Positions 46,308 through 55,886 of a stretch of 64,000 nt of DNA are shown here, piece by piece; the stretch's first letter is position 1; every line of letters starts with the position of its first letter. Origin of the DNA: Paraglaciecola sp. L3A3. GTDB lineage: Bacteria; Pseudomonadota; Gammaproteobacteria; Enterobacterales; Alteromonadaceae. The notes beneath the pieces were generated by a model, which did no database searches, had not been told where the DNA came from, and worked only from the letters and a program-made list of their open reading frames with translations. Where the stretch lies: assembly GCF_009796765.1 (NCBI RefSeq), contig NZ_CP047023.1, positions 3,145,501-3,209,500 on the forward strand. Reading direction: 5' to 3'. The position numbers were made by a program, and so were the translations under genes.

Positions 46308-47668
46308 ATTCTTGTCTCGTATCCATCTGTAAGCTTATAACGATGTAACACCGCAATCATTGCAAAACCAGCAAGCACAGTGCTTATTGAAAATATAAAA
46401 ACAATACCAAATAAAGCATTGTCAGTTTGTGTAACGTTCGGTTGGTATCCATAGAATGCGAGCAACCAACCAGTGAAAGCCCCACCTAAGGCAATACCAA
46501 ATTTTAGCGCCAACAATTGCCCCGAAAAACTCATCGCCATTGCCGAACGACCAAATTTCTTTGCCCCATAATCGACTGTGTCAGGAACGGTAGAGAACAG
46601 TAGAGGTACAAAAATCATGTGTACAAAGTTTGCAAGAACTGCAACACCAAGAGCCATCCAATAAAATTCACCAGGGATAATAGCCAATAGCCCATTAAAA
46701 ATAATGATACCTATGGTCGCTAGCTTCATGACTTTAATTTTGCACATTCTTTTGCTGGCCCAATTCGAAAACAATGCGCCAGCGACACCGGCCAACATTC
46801 CACTGGTCATAAATATACTAACCATATCTGGCTGACCTAGGTAATATTCAACGTAATAAGGAGTAACACCACCTTTCATCGCGACACTGACTAATAACAG
46901 CAGTGTGATTAGAGCGATAATTCGCCATTGGTCATTCTTTGAGATTAAAAGCACGTCGGCCCAAACAGACGTATTTATTTCTGTAGACTCAGGTTCGACT
47001 CGCTCTCGAGTAAAATAAAAACAAATAATGAAACATAATACGGCTAACGCGGCCAATACTATCATCGCAAGTTGAAAACCTTTTTGTTCATCCCCTTGGC
47101 CTAGCCATTCGACCATAGGCATAATACTAGCCGTAACGACAGCTCCGCCTATCATCGCTAATGCAAAACGGTAAGATTGAATAGATGCGCGTTCTCGAGT
47201 TGAGCTAGACATAACACCACCTAAAGCCGAATAGGGAATGTTAGTCGCTGTGTAAAAAAGCATCAACAATGCGTAAGTTACATAGGCGTAAACTAGCTTT
47301 CCAGAAGTACTTAAATCTGGGGTAGAGAAAGCCATAATCGCTAATATGCCGTAAGGTAAACTCATCCATAATAGGTAAGGACGATAACGCCCCCATCGAG
47401 TACGTGTTCTATCGGCAATACCTCCCATAATAGGGTCCGTAAATGCGTCAAACAGGCGAACGACTAAAAATAATGTACCAACCGCAGCGGCTTCAATTCC
47501 ATACACGTCGGTATAAAAGTACATCATAAAGTTTATGACGACCTGAAAAACGATATTGGCTGCCGTGTCACCCATGCCATAGGCTAATTTCTCTTTGGTA
47601 TTAATTGTCCCACTTGCAGATGATGCATTTGATAATGGCATTTCTGACATCTTTGACACTGTTGACAT
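46304..47668 (-). CDS. GPH-family xyloside symporter
   Basis: These 454 residues form about 12 membrane segments with the GPH hallmarks KLAYGMGDTAANIVF and RLFDAFTDPIMGGIADRTRTRWGRYRPY. The stop overlaps the GH43 start (ATGA), so it should carry xylobiose or other xylosides. I place the start at ATG 47668, with GGAG nine bases before it, rather than at the in-frame TTG 47680. A perfect LacI-type operator lies in its promoter. It is a distant homologue of the symporter at 23882. Confidence 0.9.
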   Translation of the reverse strand: MSTVSKMSEMPLSNASSASGTINTKEKLAYGMGDTAANIVFQVVINFMMYFYTDVYGIEAAAVGTLFLVVRLFDAFTDPIMGGIADRTRTRWGRYRPYLLWMSLPYGILAIMAFSTPDLSTSGKLVYAYVTYALLMLFYTATNIPYSALGGVMSSSTRERASIQSYRFALAMIGGAVVTASIMPMVEWLGQGDEQKGFQLAMIVLAALAVLCFIICFYFTRERVEPESTEINTSVWADVLLISKNDQWRIIALITLLLLVSVAMKGGVTPYYVEYYLGQPDMVSIFMTSGMLAGVAGALFSNWASKRMCKIKVMKLATIGIIIFNGLLAIIPGEFYWMALGVAVLANFVHMIFVPLLFSTVPDTVDYGAKKFGRSAMAMSFSGQLLALKFGIALGGAFTGWLLAFYGYQPNVTQTDNALFGIVFIFSISTVLAGFAMIAVLHRYKLTDGYETRI

Positions 47669-47840
47669 TTTACTCTCCAATATTCTTATTGTTTATCAAA
47701 CAAATAATACCCCTAACAAAACACATAACTTGCTGGGTTCAGTTTTTTATAGGTATTAGGTGTGAACTGTCATTACACAAAGTAAGAGCAAAGCATTAGA
47801 AGTAGAAACGTAGGCTATTTGATCATCTGCGGAACAACAA

Positions 47841-47880
47841 TGTTAGCGCTAACAATATGACTTAGATTTAAAACTGTCAA
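47841..47880 (-). promoter_or_regulatory. Promoter and operator of the xyloside unit
   Basis: On the minus strand a perfect -35 TTGACA (47880-47875), a 17-base spacer and -10 TATTGT (47857-47852) run into TGTTAGCGCTAACA (47841-47854), a perfect 14-bp palindrome. From memory this resembles the XylR operator reported for xylose genes in Caulobacter. It is probably bound by the LacI protein encoded just upstream. Confidence 0.75.
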
Positions 47881-47897
47881 TCACTAATTAACAAATT

Positions 47898-48926
47898 TCA
47901 TACAACTTTATTACTAGATTCTCGTTCGCAAATTTTGTAGTCCAATATGTTTCGGTTCGATAGCCTGTCTGTTTTATCGTGATCAGTGGCTAGGATCTCT
48001 AGTGCTAATTCAGCCATAGCTGAAATAGGTTGTTGGACAGTTGTCAGAGAGGGCCAAATAGATGATGCAAGTTCAGTGTCATCAAAACCCACAACTGAAA
48101 CCTGGGCTGGGACTTCAAGGTGCTTTTTGTGAGCCATAGATATAACAGCAGCAGCCATTTCATCGTTAGCAGCAAAAATTGCATCTGGGATGGTCGGAAG
48201 TTCCAATAATTTTTTAGCGGCTTCTAACCCAGATTTATAAGTAAAATATCCTTGTTCTGCGTATTCAGGACGAGGAACAATATTCTGTGAGCGCAGTGCG
48301 GCTAAATACCCTTGATATCTAAGCTGGCTAACCCCCTGATCAGGATGACCGATAATATGGGCAATATGTCTGTGTCCAGCTTGGATTAGATTGAGCGTTA
48401 CATCATACGCGGCTTGATAATCATCCATACAAATATAAGGAGAAACATCAAACTCGTTATCAGGTGCAATGCGTACAAAATGAATTTTATTTTCTACCAG
48501 TAAACTGATAATGGCAGGATCATTGGAGATAGGCGGTAACAATATTAAACTATTAACGCGCGTTACATTTAACAATTTATTGACAATATCCAATGCCTTT
48601 TTCTTGTCTCCGGTAGTTTCGTCGATCACCATGTGAAAGCCAATCAATCGGGAGCTTCGTAACAAGCCAACTAAAAATTTATTAACATAGGAGGCGTTAG
48701 CAAATTCGCATAAAATCCCCACAGAAAGTGATTTAGAACTTGCTAAATTACGAGCCGCAATATTAGGCGAGTAACTCATATCCTCCGCGATTTTCATAAT
48801 TCTAGCGCGAGTTTTTTCTCCAACCTTTGCATTATTAGTCATCACTCTTGATACTGTCATCATGGATACACCGGCACGTTCTGCAATATCTTTTAACTTT
48901 ACCCGAGACATAATATTTTTTTGCAT
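47898..48926 (-). CDS. LacI-family regulator of the xyloside unit
   Basis: These 342 residues begin with an HTH (KLKDIAERAGVSMMTVSRV, residues 9-27), followed by a LacI sensor domain with GFDDTELASSIWPSLTTVQQP. The recognition helix SMMTVSRV differs from the SPATVSRV of the two other LacI proteins, in line with a different operator (TGTTAGCGCTAACA against AAACGTTT). It is co-directional with and just upstream of the xyloside transporter and GH43 genes. A second Met (residue 6) is an alternative start. Confidence 0.9.
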   Translation of the reverse strand: MQKNIMSRVKLKDIAERAGVSMMTVSRVMTNNAKVGEKTRARIMKIAEDMSYSPNIAARNLASSKSLSVGILCEFANASYVNKFLVGLLRSSRLIGFHMVIDETTGDKKKALDIVNKLLNVTRVNSLILLPPISNDPAIISLLVENKIHFVRIAPDNEFDVSPYICMDDYQAAYDVTLNLIQAGHRHIAHIIGHPDQGVSQLRYQGYLAALRSQNIVPRPEYAEQGYFTYKSGLEAAKKLLELPTIPDAIFAANDEMAAAVISMAHKKHLEVPAQVSVVGFDDTELASSIWPSLTTVQQPISAMAELALEILATDHDKTDRLSNRNILDYKICERESSNKVV

Positions 48927-49098
48927 ATCACTACTTAGCCTAAAGTTGATTGACCAAGTTAAATCTATGCATTTGTTCCTTTAAATAGTGTGAATGTTAT
49001 TTGGTAAGATCTGTTAGTTTGCTGCTGCGCAAGCCCAATGGTCAAACCTTATTTTATATTTTTAGTTTAACTTAAATGCATTTGACTTTACTCTAAAA

Positions 49099-49128
49099 GT
49101 TGTAATATTACATGTTGTAATATTACAT
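49099..49128. repeat. Tandem pair of 15-bp palindromic repeats
   Basis: GTTGTAATATTACAT occurs twice head to tail (49099-49113 and 49114-49128). Each contains the perfect palindrome TGTAATATTACA. It lies in the 386-base gap before the xyloside lacI gene, about 173 bases upstream of its start. Two in-phase dyads suggest a binding site for a dimeric regulator. I recognise no specific regulator. Confidence 0.6.
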
Positions 49129-49261
49129 AAGGGTGCAACTAAACCATACCGTTAATGCCAACATAAGATGCTAGTAACCTACCCTGATAAAAATATATTG
49201 CCTTATTAATATTTATCAGTTTATTTTGTAACTGGAGCAGTTGTTGCCTATTCATTTAAAA

Positions 49262-49285
49262 AAAAACCGTCAGCAGACGGTTTTT
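49262..49285. terminator. Terminator after cysB
   Basis: AAAAACCGTC (49262-49271) pairs perfectly with GACGGTTTTT (49276-49285) around AGCA, with T's on both strands. It sits 28 bases past the cysB stop on the minus strand. Confidence 0.88.
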
Positions 49286-49312
49286 GTTATATTCAAGAAG
49301 TAGATATTTTGA

Positions 49313-50302
<990 letters not shown>

Positions 50303-50520
50303 TTATACTGTGGAATTTGTATATAATAAAACGTTATATAACTTAGAGAAAGCAAATTCCATTTTTTTTTGGAAAAATGTTCTAATTATCCTTAATAAAT
50401 ATAATATTTCTGAAAACAAACAGGTGTATGACCATTTAATTAAATTAGTTAGTATCATTATATATATCAATAACATAAGATAAATTTTATTATGTTTAAA
50501 CTGATTCTATGGAGCTCAAA

Positions 50521-51210
50521 ATGGACAATCCCAACGCAATAGATTTCTCAACAGTTTTGGGCTCTGCTGTGCACGACATGAAGAATTCTTTGTGTTTATT
50601 ACTACAATCAATCGAAAATCTTAGCCAATCGGTTGTCGCAGCAGACAAAATAACTAACGACCATCTAGCATCGGCTCATTATGAAGCGGCACGTTTGAAT
50701 ACAGGATTAGTACAATTGTTATCACTTTATCGTGCAGGATTAAATAACTTGCCTTTAAATATTGATGAACATTACTTAGATGAAATGGTTGAAGAATTGG
50801 TCTCCACTAATGAAAGTTATATTAATCATAAAAATATGATTTTAGAAGTTGAGCAAACGGCCGATTTAGTATGGTATCTAGATGCAGATTTAGTTGGCAT
50901 TCTATTAAATGACGTTTTAATCAATGCAATGCGTTACAGTAAGAAAAAAATTCTGCTGAGTATATATACAGAAGATGAATTTTTAGTCTTCAAGGTAGAA
51001 GATGATGGACCTGGTTATCCGCAATCAATGTTAGATACCAACAACATCACAATGCAAAACTTCGATCTAAGCCAAGGTCGTACAGGACTTGGACTGTTCT
51101 TCGCAAGGTTAATAGCAGATGCTCACACTAACCATGATTTAGCTGGTTCTATTTCGTTAGAGAATGGCGGAGCATTAGGCGGCAGTATTTTTATATTAAA
51201 GTTACCTTAG
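50521..51210 (+). CDS. Sensorless histidine-kinase-like protein
   Basis: This 229-residue cytoplasmic protein contains a dimerisation-type helix with a possible phospho-accepting His18 (AVHDMKNSL) and a full HATPase domain: N box (LLNDVLINAMRYS, 128-140), G1 box DDGPGYP (161-167) and G2 box GRTGLGLFFA (186-195). It has no input, membrane or receiver domain, and no response regulator is adjacent. ATG 50521 is preferred over 50509 because TGGAG lies seven bases before it. The next gene (51281) is on the same strand, 70 bases on. Confidence 0.82.
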   Translation: MDNPNAIDFSTVLGSAVHDMKNSLCLLLQSIENLSQSVVAADKITNDHLASAHYEAARLNTGLVQLLSLYRAGLNNLPLNIDEHYLDEMVEELVSTNESYINHKNMILEVEQTADLVWYLDADLVGILLNDVLINAMRYSKKKILLSIYTEDEFLVFKVEDDGPGYPQSMLDTNNITMQNFDLSQGRTGLGLFFARLIADAHTNHDLAGSISLENGGALGGSIFILKLP

Positions 51211-51280
51211 TACAAGTTTACCCAGTTCTGTTATGTTGACTAAAGATAAGAAAACTAATGAGTATGTTGGAATTAAATAG

Positions 51281-52045
51281 ATGTTCACAATAATAATCGT
51301 ATTAATTGTCGTTTTGGTGCTTGTTGGCATCATAGTCAATGCGATACAACAACATAACAACCGAATAGAGTCGGAACGACGGGCTGAGTTGTCTAAACAA
51401 AAAAATATTGTTGAAGGCACAGAAGCCACCATTTTAGCCTCTGAAGCAATTCCTACCTCGCAAAGATTAATTTTTATTATGCAGCGGCGCATACTGACTG
51501 CGTTAAAAACAATAAACAAGATGAATGAAGGTACAGCAACCACCACTGAGCGAATTAAAAGCCTAGAAAAAAATATTAAAGCAATTGATATCAACACACC
51601 AGCACCTAATGAAGATAGCTTTAAACTGCCACAAGGTGACAAACAAGTTATTCAATTTATCCGTGGTGTAAAAACCCTTCGTTCCCTTTTACGAGCTGAG
51701 TTCAAAAAAGGGCGCATAGAAGGCCGAGTATTTTTAGCTGAAGACAAACTATTAGAAGGTTTACAATTAAGAGCTAATGTAGATACTTTAGTAAGACGAG
51801 TTGACGTTTCTATACGGAATAATCAATTAGGTTCTGCTAGACAATGCCTAGAAAAAGCAATAGGCGCACTATCATCACAACCTAGTCCCACGGCTTACAT
51901 GATCACCAAACAAACACAATTAGAAGAGCAATTAGAAAACCTTGAAAACTCGCTTAAAAGTGCAAATAAAAGTGATGTAGCGAAAAAACAAGCGTCTGAA
52001 AAAAATGAACTAGACGAACTTTTTTCAGAAAAGAAAAAGTGGTAA
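51281..52045 (+). CDS. Membrane-anchored coiled-coil protein, unknown
   Basis: These 254 residues are not recognised. One hydrophobic segment at the very N-terminus (residues 2-22) is followed by a basic stretch, then mostly helical, charged sequence with coiled-coil character (about 85-105 and 205-245), a Gly-Arg turn (EFKKGRIEGRVFLAEDKL, about 145-162) and a Lys/Glu-rich end. Probably a single-pass inner-membrane protein facing the cytoplasm. It is between the sensorless kinase and a DEAD-box helicase, in the same direction. Confidence 0.6.
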   Translation: MFTIIIVLIVVLVLVGIIVNAIQQHNNRIESERRAELSKQKNIVEGTEATILASEAIPTSQRLIFIMQRRILTALKTINKMNEGTATTTERIKSLEKNIKAIDINTPAPNEDSFKLPQGDKQVIQFIRGVKTLRSLLRAEFKKGRIEGRVFLAEDKLLEGLQLRANVDTLVRRVDVSIRNNQLGSARQCLEKAIGALSSQPSPTAYMITKQTQLEEQLENLENSLKSANKSDVAKKQASEKNELDELFSEKKKW

Positions 52046-52151
52046 TTCAAATATTATTTACTTTTATTAAAATACCAACAGCAAATAAACCCACACAATT
52101 AGCTGGTTCCTAGTATAATTAGATTAATTTCTAAATTTGAGAGTTTTATCT

Positions 52152-53489
52152 TTGCAATTCACCGACCTTTCCCTACATCATAACTTATTAAAATCACTTG
52201 AAATCAAAGGTTTATCATCGCCAACTGAAATTCAAAGTAAGGCCATTCCCTATGGGATGATGGGCAAAGATCTCATTGCATCCTCTAAAACTGGCTCAGG
52301 TAAAACATTAGCGTTTCTTTTACCTGCAGTACATAGAGTGTTAACTAAACAACCTCTTAGTCGTCGTGACCCTAGAGTATTGATATTAGCCCCGACCAGA
52401 GAGTTAGCTAAACAAGTCTTTTTACAACTTAAATGGTTAATAGCCAAACAGCCGCTAAAAGCGGCGCTAGTTTTAGGTGGCGAAAACTTTAATGATCAAG
52501 TGAAAGCCCTTAAGCATCACCCACAATTTATTGTTGGTACCGCAGGGCGCGTAGTGGATCACCTCGCTGGTAAGTCTTTATTCTTAAATGGATTAGAGTT
52601 ATTAATATTAGACGAAGCGGATAGAATGCTCGATTTAGGTTTTGCTTCTGAACTTCGTCAAATTAATCAAGCAGCCGATCATCGTAAACGTCAATCTATG
52701 ATGTTTTCGGCCACTCTTGATAGCGCTGCTATGCATGAACTGACACAAACATTACTACAAGCGCCACAACGCATTAGCGTAGGCTCTTCAAGTGAAGAAC
52801 ATAAAGATATTAAACAAAAGTTTTATCTTGCTGATAATGTCACTCATAAAGAAGCGTTACTCTCCCATGTAATAAACCAACAAGAATATAGGCAAATAAT
52901 CGTCTTTACTGCCACCCGTTCTGATACTGAAAGATTAGCCGTTTTACTTAAAGAACAAGGTTTATATGCCATCGCTTTAAGTGGTGATTTAACTCAGGGC
53001 CAGCGCAACAATATAATGAGTGAATTTGGCCGCGGCCAACAACATATATTAGTTACTACGGATATAGCCTCTCGAGGTTTAGACTTACTTAATGTCGCTT
53101 TAGTGGTGAACTTTGATCTACCTAAATTAGCCGACGAATATGTGCATAGAGTCGGTCGTACAGGACGAGCAGGCAACAAAGGTGAAGCTATTTCGTTTGT
53201 AGGGCCAAAAGACTGGTACAGCTTCTCAGCCATTAAAAGTTTTTTACAGCAAACTATTGAATTCAGTGTTATCGAAGGGCTTGAAGCGAAATTTAGTGGG
53301 CTAAAACCTGCAAGGACTAAATTAACTAACAGCAAACAGGATACCAGCAAAAATATCAAGCCAAAATCTAAGCCTCAAAAAGCTGTCGCTCGGGTTAAAA
53401 CTATGCAAGGTAAAGAAGTTGGTGATATACCGTTAAAGCGTAAACCACGAGTGGTAGCCAAACCTAGTGAAGATACCGAAGACGAATAG
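52152..53489 (+). CDS. DEAD-box ATP-dependent RNA helicase
   Basis: This 445-residue DEAD-box helicase shows the Q motif (SPTEIQ, 23-28), Walker A SKTGSGKT (45-52), PTRELAKQ, DEAD (154-157), SAT (186-188), TDIASRGLD and HRVGRTGRAG, then a basic C-terminal tail that may bind RNA. A role in ribosome assembly or mRNA turnover is likely (SrmB/RhlE-like group). I use the TTG at 52152, with GAGAG eight bases before, giving MQFTDLSL, the usual DEAD-box opening; the TTG at 52137 is less likely. Confidence 0.9.
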   Translation: MQFTDLSLHHNLLKSLEIKGLSSPTEIQSKAIPYGMMGKDLIASSKTGSGKTLAFLLPAVHRVLTKQPLSRRDPRVLILAPTRELAKQVFLQLKWLIAKQPLKAALVLGGENFNDQVKALKHHPQFIVGTAGRVVDHLAGKSLFLNGLELLILDEADRMLDLGFASELRQINQAADHRKRQSMMFSATLDSAAMHELTQTLLQAPQRISVGSSSEEHKDIKQKFYLADNVTHKEALLSHVINQQEYRQIIVFTATRSDTERLAVLLKEQGLYAIALSGDLTQGQRNNIMSEFGRGQQHILVTTDIASRGLDLLNVALVVNFDLPKLADEYVHRVGRTGRAGNKGEAISFVGPKDWYSFSAIKSFLQQTIEFSVIEGLEAKFSGLKPARTKLTNSKQDTSKNIKPKSKPQKAVARVKTMQGKEVGDIPLKRKPRVVAKPSEDTEDE

Positions 53490-53539
53490 TTAATATTTGC
53501 TCAAACAGCCCTTTAATATACCTTCAAAAATAAACCTTC

Positions 53540-53571
53540 AAAAAAATTCCCCCTGCCACTTCGAGCAGGGG
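53540..53571 (-). terminator. Terminator after ydjA
   Basis: CCCCTGC (53550-53556) pairs with GCAGGGG (53565-53571) around an 8-base loop. On the minus strand the stem is followed by a run of T's, fitting the end of ydjA, whose stop is at 53585. Confidence 0.8.
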
Positions 53572-53584
53572 TAATAAGTAATTT

Positions 53585-54136
53585 CTACTGCCAAAACTCG
53601 AAATAATCAGCGCTATTTTTTTCAGCTTTAGGCATGGCTTGTGTACAGGCCGTTCCTAAATATAAAAAACCAACAATTTCATCTTTATCTGACAACTTAA
53701 GAGCCTGTTTCACCATAGGATCTTGCGCATACCAGCCTGTTCTCCAGACACCAGCGAAGCCTTGAGCTAACGCAGCCATTTGCATACTATGTACGGCGCA
53801 GGAAGCAGAAGCGACCTGTTCCACCCAAGGTACTTTTGCGTGTTCCTGATACTTAGAGATAGCAACAATAACCATAGGTGCTCGAATAGGCAATTGAGGA
53901 GCACGCTCTATGTCTTTATCAGGTTTGTCTGCGGCAATAGCCGCTTGCTTATATATTTCGCCTAATCGAGTCAGGCCGGCTTTTTGACATATTATAAACT
54001 GCCAGGGGGTTAAACTGGCATGATCTGGGGCTCTTAATGCGGCTTGCATAATATTTTCTAGGACTTGACCTTCAGGAGCTGGATGTTCCAAGCGAGGTTG
54101 AGAGTGTCGATTAAGTAGTAGATCTAACGCCTGCAT
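53585..54136 (-). CDS. ydjA: Nitroreductase family protein YdjA
   Basis: This 183-residue FMN-dependent nitroreductase-fold protein of the minimal YdjA type has ALDLLLNRHSQPRL, RAPDHASLTPWQF, MQMAALAQGFAGVWRTG and KDEIVGFLYLGT. It reduces nitro or quinone groups with NAD(P)H; the natural substrate is unknown. Orthology to E. coli YdjA is clear. The MITE-like element lies 62 bases upstream of its start, in its promoter region. Confidence 0.9.
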   Translation of the reverse strand: MQALDLLLNRHSQPRLEHPAPEGQVLENIMQAALRAPDHASLTPWQFIICQKAGLTRLGEIYKQAAIAADKPDKDIERAPQLPIRAPMVIVAISKYQEHAKVPWVEQVASASCAVHSMQMAALAQGFAGVWRTGWYAQDPMVKQALKLSDKDEIVGFLYLGTACTQAMPKAEKNSADYFEFWQ

Positions 54137-54193
54137 ATATTTCTCTTTGCTAAAAATTGACTATGACTGACGATTATATCATTTTAGAAAAAT

Positions 54194-54432
54194 ATGTAAC
54201 CTGAACTCGGGATAATGAGTGTCGTTTTGAATTGAACTTTACCAACGATTCAAACACTTAAAAATATGCCCCCAGTTATATTGGGGTTAAGGTTTATTCG
54301 ATGACGAAATTTTTCGTTTATAGCAAGGCGGTTTTCGTACGTAATAGCTGGCTATTACTAGTAAATCCAACGCCGCTAGGCACAAAAAGCGCGTTATCGA
54401 GAGGCTCGGCTTATCCCGAGCTCAGGTTATGT
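54194..54432. mobile_element. MITE-like element with 18-bp terminal inverted repeats
   Basis: AACCTGAACTCGGGATAA (54198-54215) and TTATCCCGAGCTCAGGTT (54411-54428) are inverted repeats with one mismatch in 18. They enclose 231 bases with no gene, flanked on both sides by ATGT (54194-54197 and 54429-54432), a possible 4-bp target duplication. Inside are several hairpins: GTAATAGC/GCTATTAC (54341-54358), CCCCA/TGGGG (54270-54286) and CTCGG/CCGAG (54405-54420). It looks like a non-autonomous element; no transposase is in the window. Confidence 0.65.
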
Positions 54433-54456
54433 AGTCACTTGCTGATAACATAAAGA

Positions 54457-54478
54457 TAAAAAAGGCGCCTAAACGCCT
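54457..54478 (-). terminator. Terminator after the HhH protein gene
   Basis: AGGCG (54463-54467) pairs with CGCCT (54474-54478). On the minus strand the stem is followed by a run of six T's. It lies 22 bases past the stop at 54500. Confidence 0.75.
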
Positions 54479-54499
54479 GATCTATATTAATGATATTGG

Positions 54500-55048
54500 T
54501 TAAGCCAGCAGTGTTTTAGCTTGTGCTTGCCAACTATTAAAACCCCGCACTTTTTCAAATTGTTTTAATTCTGTAGCGGTCCCCACAGTTGGATGAGCGA
54601 TTTGTTCTAAAGTAGTAATACCCGCTGCAATCAATTTTTTCTGAGTCATAGGCCCCACTCCAGTTAGTGAAGCAATGGTCGGTTTTTTCATTGCAGTAGC
54701 GGCTTTGGTTTTGTTTATTGCTGCGACCTTAGGTTTAGCTGGCGCTGATTTCTTTACTACTGATTTTACCGGCTGAGAAGCTGATTTTTCTTGAGCTGCA
54801 ATTAAATCGACAATACGTTTATCAAAATCGGCCTGTATTGTTAGTAACTTTTGATTAAAAGCATGCTCCAGTTTTTTCTGTAATTTAGCCACAGTTTTAT
54901 TTGTTGTTGTGCTTAGTTTTTCAACTTTTTTACTTAATACAACAATCTGTTTCTGCAAATTTTGTTGGGTAGATTGTAGCTTTTTATCTATTTTCTTTAG
55001 CTGTACCGTTTCTTTTATTTCGGTTTTACCTGCACTTTTTTTAGCCAT
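54500..55048 (-). CDS. Lysine-rich coiled-coil protein with C-terminal HhH domain
   Basis: These 182 residues comprise a basic N-terminus, a long coiled coil (about 15-90), a Lys/Ala/Pro linker resembling histone-H1-like tails (about 92-122) and a helix-hairpin-helix segment LTGVGPMTQKKLIAAGITTL (about 128-147), the pattern of DNA-binding or ribosomal-L21-like HhH domains. The likely role is nucleoid association or DNA-bound scaffolding; this is inference. Single gene with its own terminator. Confidence 0.65.
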   Translation of the reverse strand: MAKKSAGKTEIKETVQLKKIDKKLQSTQQNLQKQIVVLSKKVEKLSTTTNKTVAKLQKKLEHAFNQKLLTIQADFDKRIVDLIAAQEKSASQPVKSVVKKSAPAKPKVAAINKTKAATAMKKPTIASLTGVGPMTQKKLIAAGITTLEQIAHPTVGTATELKQFEKVRGFNSWQAQAKTLLA

Positions 55049-55200
55049 AACTTTACTCTCTTTAAATAATTAGGGTTGAACATCTAAAATTTAACAAAAC
55101 AACACGATATACTTTGTATATACAAACAATATACCTAAGTTTATTTAAGGTCAATAATTGTTCAAAAATTTATAGGTTAAATGGACTATCATTGCCTGTT

Positions 55201-55875
55201 TTACAATAAATCTTTTAACCTTATCGCGGCTATTTTTTGCTGCGCTAAAAATAGCTCTGCGGTAGCGACAGCATCATTTAGCGCGTTATGAGCAAAATAG
55301 TTTGGTAAATGATGTTTGTGCCGCAAAGCTGGAAGTCTTAATTCTTGCGGATCATAAGCTATGTCTCTTTGATCTAGTTTACGTTTCGCTATTGCCAAGG
55401 TATCTAAAACCATGAATGGTGGAGCCACGCCATATAATTCTAGACAAGCTTGTTTTAAAAATTGGGTTTCAATTCGAGCGAAATGAACCAACATAACTCT
55501 ACCAGCCATTTCATCTAACAAAGCCTCAACAACTACTCGTAATGGTTTTCCTTGAGATTTTTGTTGATCAGTAATTTGGTGAATTATTACATTTTCTGCA
55601 GCAAGACGATCTTTTGTGTCGATAATTTGATGGTAACAACTCTTTAGCTTAATTTGTCGTTTATCGATTCTCACAAAACCAACACTGAGCAACTTGTCGG
55701 TTACAGCATTTAACCCTGTGGTTTCAAAATCGACAGACAAAATAGGTAGGTCTGATAAACAGGTTTCTTTGCTAGGAAAAGGCACAGATAAATAATCATA
55801 TAGAGGCCCATTAGTTACTTTTTTTAAAAGACGCTTTCTTCGCGCTTCAAAACCAAATAGATTATCGAGCAACAA
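55201..55875 (-). CDS. DEDDh-type 3'-5' exonuclease
   Basis: This 224-residue protein is of the DnaQ-like superfamily: ExoI motif DFETTG with Asp49 and Glu51, ExoIII HNALNDAVAT with His195 and Asp200. The ExoII position reads HFARIETQFL, with Glu135 where Asp is usual; this seems to be a variant of this subfamily but may alter metal binding. It starts 11 bases after the CBS/DUF294 gene on the same strand, a frequent pair in Vibrio- and Shewanella-like bacteria. Proofreading or RNA processing cannot be told apart. Confidence 0.82.
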   Translation of the reverse strand: MLLDNLFGFEARRKRLLKKVTNGPLYDYLSVPFPSKETCLSDLPILSVDFETTGLNAVTDKLLSVGFVRIDKRQIKLKSCYHQIIDTKDRLAAENVIIHQITDQQKSQGKPLRVVVEALLDEMAGRVMLVHFARIETQFLKQACLELYGVAPPFMVLDTLAIAKRKLDQRDIAYDPQELRLPALRHKHHLPNYFAHNALNDAVATAELFLAQQKIAAIRLKDLL

Positions 55876-55886
55876 TGTACCCTCCC

